Shown in pieces: positions 33,120-40,736 of a DNA stretch of 44,538 nt. The notes beneath the pieces are model-generated. The model had not been told where the DNA came from. It saw nothing but the letters and a program-made list of their open reading frames with translations, and searched no databases. Source of the stretch: Candidatus Poribacteria bacterium (lineage in GTDB: Bacteria; Poribacteria; WGA-4E; WGA-3G); the NCBI GenBank assembly GCA_022827885.1, contig JAJEIP010000026.1, positions 1-44,538 of the forward strand. The letters run 5' to 3'. The position numbers were made by a program, and so were the translations under genes. The number at the start of each line of letters is the position of its first letter. The stretch's first letter is position 1.

Positions 33120-34527
33120 ACGGGGTTTGCTACTCGTAGCGATTGTTTTTCTCTCATTAGCGTATTTTCTGGGTCAAGAAAACACATCATCGGATTCTTT
33201 TAACCTGAGACCCGAAGTTGGTACGCGTGGACTTGGGTTGAGCGGTGCATTTATCAGCAGTGCAGACGATGCAACGAGTCCCCTCTGGAATCCCGCCGGA
33301 CTTGCCACGTTGGAGCGTGGAAACCTAATTTACGACCTCTCCCAAGGTGCCGTTTCCATTGCCTATCCTATCAAATATATTGGCACATTTGGTATAAATT
33401 TCCTTGATTTAAACCGCAACGATCGATTCCTCGTAGAACATACGGCGAACCCGATTGGCAGTTTCAAACTCGGCAATAATCAAGCACTTTTCTCTTATGC
33501 CAGGAGGTTCGGCAGTTTTCAACTGGGTGCCAGCACAGGGTATAGCCGAGCGCCGTATTATGGTAGCCTCTGGGCACAAAATTATGATGTTGGCGTGCTC
33601 ACAGAACTTACCCCTTACCTTGCTGTGGGGATGCGATTACGCGACCTTGCTGGTGTAACCATTCGCCATAGAGATGGTCAGGTATTGCAAACTTTCGATC
33701 AGCAACTTGCGCTCGGTGCAGTCCTAACGCCTCACCCGATTATCCGATGGCACAATCGACTCGATATTCTCCATCCGTGTTTTGGTACAAGCATAGAAAT
33801 CGGAAATAGAACGATCGCGGCTCGCATCGGCTCAATGTTCACTTTTGGCACTGAAACCCCTTCTCAATCTTGGAGTGTTGGGTTTTCCCTGAACCAATTG
33901 GGGAAGCAGTTCCATTATACATATTTGAATCACCACGATTTCGAGCATAGACATCTCGCTTCGATAGGCATGTCTTTCGGTCTCCCCCACCCTATTTCAC
34001 AGTCAGCACTCAACAAAGAAGTGTCCGAAAGCGGGCGACCGATGGCTGATCGTCCGTATAAAGCTGCCCACATCGCGAAGGAATACGACATTGATGTGGC
34101 ACTCATGCTTGCTATTATTCATACGGAATCCAACTTTAATCCGCTCGCCGTGTCGAAAAACGGTGCAGCAGGTTTAATGCAGCTCATGCCTGATGCTGCA
34201 CAAGACCTTGGACTCAAGGTGCCGCAGTATAAAAATAGAAGGAAACCGAACCGTAATCCGAAGATAGATGAACGATTTGATCCGAACATAAACTTGCACG
34301 CGGGTTTAACTTATTTCAAGATGCTGTATAAAAAATATTTGAACAATTTGACTTTGGCACTCGGCGCATACAACGTTGGTCCCGCCAAAGTGAAAATACG
34401 TGGTCCCCTTATTAGCAGAGGTAAAAGATATGCGAAGAAGGTGATGAACCGCGCCCAATATTACCGTGATAAGTCGGCACAAATGGAGACGGATCTCAAG
34501 CGTTTAGAGAGAATTCTTAATGAATAA
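33085..34527 (+). CDS. Outer-membrane-barrel/lytic transglycosylase fusion (PorV/UPF0164-like plus SLT)
   Basis: From the GTG at 33085 the protein has 480 residues. An N-terminal hydrophobic segment (14-29) precedes a region with the PorV/UPF0164-type motif WNPAGLA (68-74) and a run of alternating strands to about 310, as in outer-membrane beta barrels. A soluble lytic transglycosylase domain fills the C-terminus, with catalytic E348 in IHTESNFNPLAVSKNGAAGL and GLMQLMP and LGAYNVGP motifs. Such a fusion would place a glycan-cleaving domain on the periplasmic side of the outer membrane. The start overlaps the M23 gene and is not strongly marked by a ribosome site. Confidence 0.82.
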   Translation: MKIQRITLLYHKRGLLLVAIVFLSLAYFLGQENTSSDSFNLRPEVGTRGLGLSGAFISSADDATSPLWNPAGLATLERGNLIYDLSQGAVSIAYPIKYIGTFGINFLDLNRNDRFLVEHTANPIGSFKLGNNQALFSYARRFGSFQLGASTGYSRAPYYGSLWAQNYDVGVLTELTPYLAVGMRLRDLAGVTIRHRDGQVLQTFDQQLALGAVLTPHPIIRWHNRLDILHPCFGTSIEIGNRTIAARIGSMFTFGTETPSQSWSVGFSLNQLGKQFHYTYLNHHDFEHRHLASIGMSFGLPHPISQSALNKEVSESGRPMADRPYKAAHIAKEYDIDVALMLAIIHTESNFNPLAVSKNGAAGLMQLMPDAAQDLGLKVPQYKNRRKPNRNPKIDERFDPNINLHAGLTYFKMLYKKYLNNLTLALGAYNVGPAKVKIRGPLISRGKRYAKKVMNRAQYYRDKSAQMETDLKRLERILNE

Positions 34528-34563
34528 AGACGGCGCGAAGCGCGCCAGCTGCGGGGAGATAGC

Positions 34564-35826
34564 ATGGATAAAATTAGATTAGCAATCGTTGGATGTGGCG
34601 GTATGGGACACCGCCACATGTACGGGTTAGCGGAACTGCATCGGGCAGGATGGACGCGGTTTAACCTTGTTGGTGCTTGTGATCCTGTCCTCGCGAATGC
34701 CGAGTCGCTGGCTTCGCAAGCAGAAGAACGTTTCGGGGAGAAACCTGCTGTTGTTGGGAGTCTGGAAGAGCTCGCTGCAGTCGGGGTGGATGCTGTGGAC
34801 GTGACGACTACGCCACCGTATCATCACACCGTTGCTATTGAAACCCTTGAACGTGGCTGGCACACTATGGTCGAAAAGCCGATGGGGTTAACTGTTCGAG
34901 CCTGTAATCTCATTCGTCGTGCTGCCGATGCGTCGGATGCGATCCTGAGCGTCGCGGAAAACTATCGGCGCGACCCGATTAATCGGCTCGCAAGAGCACT
35001 GATAGATGCAGAGGTCATCGGCAAACCGCGTTTTCTCATCCACCAGGCCATCGGTGGCACAAACCGTATGACGATCTCCGTCTGGCGACACCAGAAAGAC
35101 CAAAGTGGTGTATTGCTTGATGTCGGTGTTCACTATGCGGACATGATCGAGTATCTGCTTGGTGATATCGACACAATCTATGCCCAGACCCGACTCCATG
35201 AACCCATCCGGTATAATGCCGCGGCAGTGACGGGTGAATCTGGCTCTAATCCTGCGGGGGTCTATACGAAATGGCAACGTCAGATGCCTGCTGAATTCGA
35301 GGCGACTGCAGAGGATGCGGCGTATGCGACCTTGACTTTCAAAAGCGGGGTTGTGGGGCAATATATTGAGGACCACGGGGCATGGGGAGAAGGCGGTTGG
35401 CTTCGGAAAATTCACGGATCCCAAGGCTCTATGACGCTTCCTGGCGATCGGAGCGGCGGCATTATCACCCTCAATATTAACGGACAGGAAACGATTAATG
35501 ACGAGCGACTCTTGGATCTCGTTCCAGATTTTCGTTTAGATGCCGTCACAACGGACCTCTTCGGTGGGGATCGGTTGTGGAAATATGAATTGCCGTTTAC
35601 GCAAATTGACCCGAAGATTATCGCTATTGAATATGGAGACTTCGCTGAAGCTATCGCTGGCAACAGTGAGGTTGAGGTCGATGCGGATCAGGGGACCCGG
35701 TCTGTCGCGCTTTCATACGCGATGCTTGAGTCGGGGGCAACGGGACAGATCGTTCACATAGATCAGATGTTGGATGAATCCATTAATACATACCAGCGCG
35801 AAATTGACGAAGGGTTAGGTATCTAA
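34564..35826 (+). CDS. Gfo/Idh/MocA family oxidoreductase
   Basis: The 420-residue protein has the Rossmann start AIVGCGGMGHRHMYG and the EKP motif at 104-106 (MVEKPMG). The second domain includes GVLLDVGVHYADMIEY, where the catalytic-type Asp and His lie. It is longer than the family average because of an insert around 215-260. The substrate is not predictable. GGGGAGA is placed before the ATG. A second Gfo/Idh gene follows after 37 bases on the same strand. Confidence 0.9.
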   Translation: MDKIRLAIVGCGGMGHRHMYGLAELHRAGWTRFNLVGACDPVLANAESLASQAEERFGEKPAVVGSLEELAAVGVDAVDVTTTPPYHHTVAIETLERGWHTMVEKPMGLTVRACNLIRRAADASDAILSVAENYRRDPINRLARALIDAEVIGKPRFLIHQAIGGTNRMTISVWRHQKDQSGVLLDVGVHYADMIEYLLGDIDTIYAQTRLHEPIRYNAAAVTGESGSNPAGVYTKWQRQMPAEFEATAEDAAYATLTFKSGVVGQYIEDHGAWGEGGWLRKIHGSQGSMTLPGDRSGGIITLNINGQETINDERLLDLVPDFRLDAVTTDLFGGDRLWKYELPFTQIDPKIIAIEYGDFAEAIAGNSEVEVDADQGTRSVALSYAMLESGATGQIVHIDQMLDESINTYQREIDEGLGI

Positions 35827-35863
35827 CCGTCTCGCAGTTGTGCGTTGGAGGGCAATCGACACA

Positions 35864-36928
35864 ATGACAAGCAAGCAGGAATTCGGGATCGGTTTGATTG
35901 GGTTGGGTATCGGACAGCAGCATTTGCTTGGTTATCAGCGTCAAGGTTTACGCGTTGCTGCAATCTGTGATAAAGATACAGGACGGCTTAACGAGGTTGG
36001 CGACCAATTTCACATCGATCAGCGATATACTTGTATCGCTGATCTGATTGCGGATGCTGACGTCGATGTGGTTGATATGGCAGTGCAGCCGTGGATCCGT
36101 TCCCCCATCGTTAAAGCCGCTGCTGCGGCTGGTAAGCATATTCTCTGTCAAAAACCGTTTTCAATGTCGATGCGACAAGCGGTTGAAATGGTGGAGATCT
36201 GTGAGCGACACAATGTGCAGCTTATGGTGAACCAGAATTCCTGCTTTGTTCCGGGTTTCCTCGCGATTGAACCCTACATCACTGCTGAGTATCTCGGCGA
36301 CATCTATCATGTCTCAATCACCTGTAACGGGTTCTACACGGAGTTCCCTGAACGTCATCTGATTCCAGCGATGCAGGTGCATCACATTGGACTTATCCAT
36401 AAATGGTTCGGGGAATATGAGAGCGTTTATTGCCAAGCACACGGACATAACCGCCCTATTGAGGACGGAGAAACTGTTTCCGTCGCGCTTTTCAAGAGTC
36501 GGAGCGGTGTCCAAGGTTTGCTTTCGTGTAACTGGGCATTTCTCGCCGATTCCGGACGCAATTTACAGCATCCGCACGAGGAAATCCGCATTCAAGGTAC
36601 CAAAGGGGCAATCTACGGAAACAGCGAGGATATGACGGTTCACCTCACGGAGCCGGAAGTGCGTGAGATTAAACCGTCAATAGAGGGAACGTGGTTTCCA
36701 GATGCCTTTGGAAACGTGATGGCTCACTTTCAGGAGTGTCTACGCACCGGAGAAACGCCTATCACACATGGACGTGACAACTTGCACGTCGTCCAAACGG
36801 TGTTTGCCATGCACCAATCTGCGCGTTCCGGGGAGATCGTCCTGCTTGACGATATTTCCTTGGATGGCGACTATGACCTGAGTCCCCACCCTGTTCACAG
36901 CGTAGATGATACAACTATCCTACAGTAA
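35864..36928 (+). CDS. Gfo/Idh/MocA family oxidoreductase, QKP variant
   Basis: The 354-residue protein has the Rossmann segment GIGLIGLGIGQQH. Where most members have EKP it has QKP (96-98, ILCQKPFS). The conserved Lys is kept, so cofactor binding is probably retained. A HHIGLIHKWF segment forms part of the second domain. The ATG at 35864 is chosen because GGAGGG lies 11 bases before it. It follows the previous Gfo/Idh gene by 37 bases and converges with an enolase-superfamily gene, forming a sugar-acid-type cluster. Confidence 0.88.
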   Translation: MTSKQEFGIGLIGLGIGQQHLLGYQRQGLRVAAICDKDTGRLNEVGDQFHIDQRYTCIADLIADADVDVVDMAVQPWIRSPIVKAAAAAGKHILCQKPFSMSMRQAVEMVEICERHNVQLMVNQNSCFVPGFLAIEPYITAEYLGDIYHVSITCNGFYTEFPERHLIPAMQVHHIGLIHKWFGEYESVYCQAHGHNRPIEDGETVSVALFKSRSGVQGLLSCNWAFLADSGRNLQHPHEEIRIQGTKGAIYGNSEDMTVHLTEPEVREIKPSIEGTWFPDAFGNVMAHFQECLRTGETPITHGRDNLHVVQTVFAMHQSARSGEIVLLDDISLDGDYDLSPHPVHSVDDTTILQ

Positions 36929-36944
36929 AGCCATCCGCTATTTT

Positions 36945-38132
36945 CTACCATTCGCCTCTTCGATCGGGCCAAGGGTGTGCTTTGGCTACCTCTTCGTTGA
37001 GATCCGTTCCCCATCCGGGGCGCGTCGGGATTTTCATGTAACCATCCGTAATGTCCGGGACGTGCGTCGTTAAGTCGTCTTTCCATGGGACATCGTCAAT
37101 GTCTATCTCCATGATTCGCACGTTGGGTAGCACGGCACAGAGACTTGCACTCATGTGGGTTGCAAGGTGGCTGTAGTAGTTGTGGGGCGCGACGTTGAGT
37201 TGGAACACGTTTGCTAAATCACCGATTTTCTTTGAGGGTGCGAATCCGTTCCACGGCACGTCTATCATGAACACATCGGCGGCACGGCACTCAAAGTAGG
37301 GGAGGTACTCGCGCATGTAATAGAGATTTTCGCCGGTGCATATCTTCGTGGTCGTAGAATCCTTGATTTGGCGGATAGCCTCGTGGTCGTACATATCAAT
37401 CTCTAACCATAGCATGTCGAACTGTTCAAGGACTTTGGCGATACGCATGCAGGCTTCCGGTTTGAAGTTAAAGTTCAGATCAAGATTGATACTGACATCA
37501 GGACCTACGGCTTCCCTGAAAGTGCCGATTAAGGTTTCAATGTGGCGTAGTACTTGAGACGTTACGTTTCCATCCGTCGTGCCGGGTCCACCTCCGAAGC
37601 CGCCGAAATGGATAGATGCGGTGTCGCCGGGGAAAATGACGTTGGTTTTGAGGGCGGTGAAGCCTCTCTCAACGACTTCGCGACCCAATGCTGCAATGGA
37701 ATCCATGCTTTTTAAGGGTGGGACCCCGATGAGTTCATAGTTGCGTACGCGGGACGAACCACAATGCGACCAGTAAACCCGGACATCATCACGTGTGGGG
37801 CCACCGAACAGCTCAACAACCGAGATTCCTAACGCCTTCGCCTTAATATCCACTAAGGCACACTCAATGCCGGCAATCGCTTTCGCCGCAATACCGCCGG
37901 GACTTTGTCGAGAGCCTCGAATCATGTCCCAAAATCGCATCTCATAGGCGCGTGGATCTCGTCCAACCATCAGTGGCGTAAAGTCTTTGATAGTCCCTAC
38001 CACGCCGTTAGGGTTCCTGCCGTCGCTACATTCACCGTAGCCGGTGACACCTTCGTCGGTTTCGACCTTCACAAAAGTCCACGGACGCCATCCAGCGTCC
38101 ACAATAAACGTTTCAATGTTTGTAATTTTCAT
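36945..38132 (-). CDS. Enolase-superfamily sugar acid dehydratase (mandelate racemase/muconate lactonising type)
   Basis: The 395-residue protein has the three metal ligands of the enolase superfamily: D218 in INLDLNFNF, E244 in LWLEIDMYD and E268 in CTGENLYY. The likely catalytic base is K162 (FTALKTN), and H317 in APHNYYSHL is also in place. The N-terminal capping domain is present (TDEGVTGYGECS). Such enzymes dehydrate sugar acids such as galactonate, or racemise related acids. It faces a Gfo/Idh pair and is itself followed by repeats and another Gfo/Idh gene on the same strand, in line with sugar-acid breakdown. The exact substrate is unknown. Confidence 0.9.
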   Translation of the reverse strand: MKITNIETFIVDAGWRPWTFVKVETDEGVTGYGECSDGRNPNGVVGTIKDFTPLMVGRDPRAYEMRFWDMIRGSRQSPGGIAAKAIAGIECALVDIKAKALGISVVELFGGPTRDDVRVYWSHCGSSRVRNYELIGVPPLKSMDSIAALGREVVERGFTALKTNVIFPGDTASIHFGGFGGGPGTTDGNVTSQVLRHIETLIGTFREAVGPDVSINLDLNFNFKPEACMRIAKVLEQFDMLWLEIDMYDHEAIRQIKDSTTTKICTGENLYYMREYLPYFECRAADVFMIDVPWNGFAPSKKIGDLANVFQLNVAPHNYYSHLATHMSASLCAVLPNVRIMEIDIDDVPWKDDLTTHVPDITDGYMKIPTRPGWGTDLNEEVAKAHPWPDRRGEW

Positions 38133-38204
38133 AGCAATTTTTCCTACAGTTTAATGTAAATTCGATGAAGGGTTTCGTAGAACAGACTTTTAGTTTGTGC
38201 CAGT

Positions 38205-38233
38205 CGCTACGCAAACTAACAGTTTGCGCTACA
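38205..38233. repeat. CTAACAG-type palindrome, copy 1
   Basis: A 29-base unit with CGCTACGCAAACT on the left, AAC as loop and AGTTTGCGCTACA on the right. The inner arms GCAAACT and AGTTTGC are perfect. It is identical to the copy at 38281. Confidence 0.85.
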
Positions 38234-38280
38234 GCGGAGTTTCTATCCAACCCAATGTCCCGACACTTCATACATCATTT

Positions 38281-38309
38281 CGCTACGCAAACTAACAGTT
38301 TGCGCTACA
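38281..38309. repeat. CTAACAG-type palindrome, copy 2
   Basis: An exact second copy of the 29-base unit at 38205-38233, 76 bases downstream. It lies seven bases from the stop of the Gfo/Idh gene at 38317. An imperfect relic (AGTTTGTGCCA) is at 38192. Confidence 0.85.
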
Positions 38310-38316
38310 ATTGAGG

Positions 38317-39318
38317 TTACAGTTTAACAATTTCCTTACGTCGATCTGATTCAAGTAAGGCATCACAGACACGCATTGTGTCTACTGCCACTTCGGACCA
38401 CTGCGTTTCAAGGTTCCCGGATTGCACAATCTGAGAGAATCTTTCAATCATTTTGACCTCCTGAATGCACCCATCAACCGTGTTCTGCTCGTTTCCGTCC
38501 GGTCCATGCACCCAAAACCGAGCGGTGTCTTCAGAGGTCGGAACGGTGAAATCATCACAAACGATTGATGCCTGTGTGCCGGCGACCTCAAACCACTTCC
38601 GAAGCCCTGTATCAAACCCACAATCTAAGGTAGCGATGCGTTCATCGCTGAACCAGAGGATCCCCGCAAGGTTAAAATCCACACCGACTTTGTAACGCGC
38701 TGTCGCGAACACCTGTGTCGGCAGCGCCTCGAATGCCCAGAGAATGGCGCGGACACAGTAGTAGCCTAAATCTCCGAGACTGCCCCCTGCGAACTCTTTC
38801 ATTGCGCGGATATTCCCGACAGGAATCGTGTCCCAATTGAAAGTAAACGCTGCTGTCACGCGTCGGAGCCGTCCGAGGGTGCCGTCTCCTAATTTCTCCT
38901 TCATCACGGAGGTGCGTTCATGGTGAACCCACATCACACCGTCCATGAGTTGTACCCCGTTTTGGCGACAGGCATCTGCCATTGCGATCGCCTCATCGGT
39001 GTTTGCAGCGAGCGGTTTCTCACAGAGGACGTGTTTGCCGTGTTCGGCGGCTTTGATTGTCCATTCGGCGTGAAGTGAGGGTGGTAAGGGGATGTAGATG
39101 GCATCAAGCGATTCGTCGGCGAGGAATGCGTCGTAGGTGCCGTAAGCCGTGGGAATATTGTGTTCTTGGGCCCATGTTGCAGCGCGTTCCTCTGTCCGAC
39201 TCGCAACTGCAACTAAATCCGAGTTTTCGGCGAGATGGATTGCACGGGCGACTTTGGTTGCGATGTTTGCTGTGCTGAGGATTCCCCAGCGGACGGGTGA
39301 TTTTGCTTCAGTTGTCAT
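38317..39318 (-). CDS. Gfo/Idh/MocA family oxidoreductase
   Basis: The 333-residue protein begins RWGILSTANIATKVARA with the Rossmann motif, and has EKP in HVLCEKPLAA near residue 100. GSLGDLGYYCVRAILW lies in the second domain, typical of the glucose-fructose oxidoreductase branch. It is the fourth Gfo/Idh gene here. Its stop is seven bases from the second palindrome. It shares a strand with the enolase-superfamily gene but is separated by repeats, so joint transcription is uncertain. Confidence 0.9.
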   Translation of the reverse strand: MTTEAKSPVRWGILSTANIATKVARAIHLAENSDLVAVASRTEERAATWAQEHNIPTAYGTYDAFLADESLDAIYIPLPPSLHAEWTIKAAEHGKHVLCEKPLAANTDEAIAMADACRQNGVQLMDGVMWVHHERTSVMKEKLGDGTLGRLRRVTAAFTFNWDTIPVGNIRAMKEFAGGSLGDLGYYCVRAILWAFEALPTQVFATARYKVGVDFNLAGILWFSDERIATLDCGFDTGLRKWFEVAGTQASIVCDDFTVPTSEDTARFWVHGPDGNEQNTVDGCIQEVKMIERFSQIVQSGNLETQWSEVAVDTMRVCDALLESDRRKEIVKL

Positions 39319-39413
39319 ATTACTCCGTTCGATGTCAAGTTGCCTGTTCTGACGCTTTAATTCCTTATAATATACCGCGGACCAGAAAATTGGTCAAGCA
39401 TAGAGGTGTTAAC

Positions 39414-39442
39414 TTGACAGGATATATCGAATTGGGTATAAT
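39414..39442 (+). promoter_or_regulatory. Perfect consensus sigma-70 promoter
   Basis: TTGACA at 39414-39419, exactly 17 bases, TATAAT at 39437-39442. It lies at the edge of a decayed LamG relic and may also serve the LamG gene 300 bases downstream. Confidence 0.88.
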
Positions 39443-39463
39443 TGGATAATACAGTTTGGAAAC

Positions 39464-39664
39464 CAACGTGGAAGTGGTGGTGTGAATCTGGGTGATCTCA
39501 GCGTAGGATCGTTTTTTCAACGGTGTCATCAATGAGGTCGCCCTTTTCAATATCGCTCTATCCGATGCTGATATTAGAACTCTGATGCGGGGCTGGCAGT
39601 TTCCATGACGGTTGTCAAACTGTCTGGTAATCTTGCCATTACATGGGTAAGATTAAGTTGTAAG
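39464..39664 (+). pseudogene. Degenerate LamG protein relic
   Basis: Three short reading blocks, each in a different frame, match the end of the LamG gene at 39745. GVNLGDLSVGS is followed, after one extra T in a six-T run, by FFNGVINEVALFNIALSDAD. After another frame change, LAVS and NLAITW appear, which mimic the conserved tail. Compare FFNGVIDEVAVF in the intact neighbour. Multiple frame shifts show the copy is dead. The rest of the gap to 39744 holds a promoter and a tandem repeat. Confidence 0.7.
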
Positions 39665-39670
39665 AGGACG

Positions 39671-39724
39671 GTTTTTCCATTGTCTATTCTATCTCAGGTT
39701 TTTCCATTGTCTATTCTATCTCAG
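39671..39724 (+). repeat. Perfect 27-base tandem repeat
   Basis: Two adjacent exact copies (39671-39697 and 39698-39724), each beginning GTTTTTCCATTGTC and ending TATCTCAG, lie 20 bases before the LamG gene start. Confidence 0.9.
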
Positions 39725-39744
39725 AAAGTAGGGAGGAACTATCG

Positions 39745-40557
39745 ATGATACGGGTATTGGTGATAACGGTCATAACTTACGCATGTTTAGCGTCTGCGTT
39801 TCCTTTACTAAGCGCAGCTGAAGTCAGCGTAGATGACGCAATCGGGGTATGGCTCTTTGACGAAGGTAGAGGAAATGTCGCTAAAGATTCCTCACCCAAC
39901 GGCAATGACGGTGAGCTCATAGCCGGACCCAAATGGGTTGAAGGGAAGTTCGGCGGTGCTCTGGAATTTGATGGCAGCGGGACCTCGGTTGAAACGGAAA
40001 GTGCTGACAAACTGAATGAATTTGAACTCGGCGATAAGACCGACTTTACTGTTACCGCTTGGTTTAAAACGGATACGGGCACGGGTTTCCTAATGAGTAA
40101 AACACGGCTGGCTGGAGACTGGACTGGGTTTGAAGTCAAGTTCAGTGACGGTGGACAAATCAGGACCTGACTGCAGACAGAACCTGTCACAGTTTGTGAC
40201 AACAGAGGCGCGGGTCTTGACGACGGAAAGTGGCATCATGTTGCGGTGGTTTTTAGCAGAGCAAAGGGTGAGCGCTATGTCTACGTCGATGGAGAACAGC
40301 AGGGCAACCCGATTGATCATAGTTCGGTCAAAGGTAGCATTGATCATGAGAACGGCTTTGCAATCGGCGTCAGCATGGGTGATCACAGAGGCGGTTCATT
40401 TTTCAACGGCGTTATTGACGAGGTCGCTGTTTTCAAAGGCGAGTTGGATAAAGACGATATCGAGACGGTCATGAATAATATGGAGGAATTTCTCCCAGTT
40501 TCTCCATTGGGGCACTTCACTACCACATGGGGTCAGGTTAAGCAGGCTTCCCAATAG
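39745..40557 (+). pseudogene. Secreted LamG-domain protein interrupted by one in-frame TGA
   Basis: A signal peptide (about 1-24), then a LamG/concanavalin-like domain (VWLFDEGRGNVAKDSSPNG, DFTVTAWFKTD). The frame is open to codon 141, then TGA at 40168-40170, after which the same frame continues with LDDGKWHHVAVVFSRAKGE, FFNGVIDEVAVF and the tail VSPLGHFTTTWGQVK. Nothing is frame-shifted. A nonsense change (for example from CGA or TGG), a sequencing error, or stop recoding could explain it; TGA is used as an ordinary stop elsewhere in this window. GGGAGGA marks the start. LamG domains bind glycans or other ligands, but the partner is unknown. The tail links it to the proteins at 6232 and 7189. 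Confidence 0.78.
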
Positions 40558-40630
40558 ACCCACCCTTTCATAAACTTATGGCGCAACCGGCAGATGAGAG
40601 GCTCTGCGAAGCGCATAAGCCGAGTTTTTG

Positions 40631-40668
40631 GAATTGAGAAAGCGGCGGTTTCGCCGCTTTCTCAATTC
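40631..40668. other. Perfect 17-base-pair hairpin
   Basis: GAATTGAGAAAGCGGCG pairs with CGCCGCTTTCTCAATTC around the four-base loop GTTT. It lies between the LamG gene and the propeller gene. No T-run follows on either strand (a T5 precedes it on the plus strand), so it is not a normal intrinsic terminator. Confidence 0.85.
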
Positions 40669-40736
40669 GGCGATTCAAGGATCAGGGGATCCCCAAATCC
40701 AATGTATGAGCATTAAAATAAGGAGGCTTTCAAATA

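Noticed and set aside
34888-35424. Minus-strand open frame of 178 codons
   Set aside because: Antisense to a Gfo/Idh gene; no start signal or family resemblance.
38205-38309. Possible CRISPR array from two identical 29-base repeats
   Set aside because: Only two copies, with palindromic arms and no further regular spacing or cas genes.
40168-40170. Selenocysteine codon in the LamG gene
   Set aside because: No redox motif surrounds it, LamG domains do not use selenocysteine, and no selenocysteine machinery is seen.
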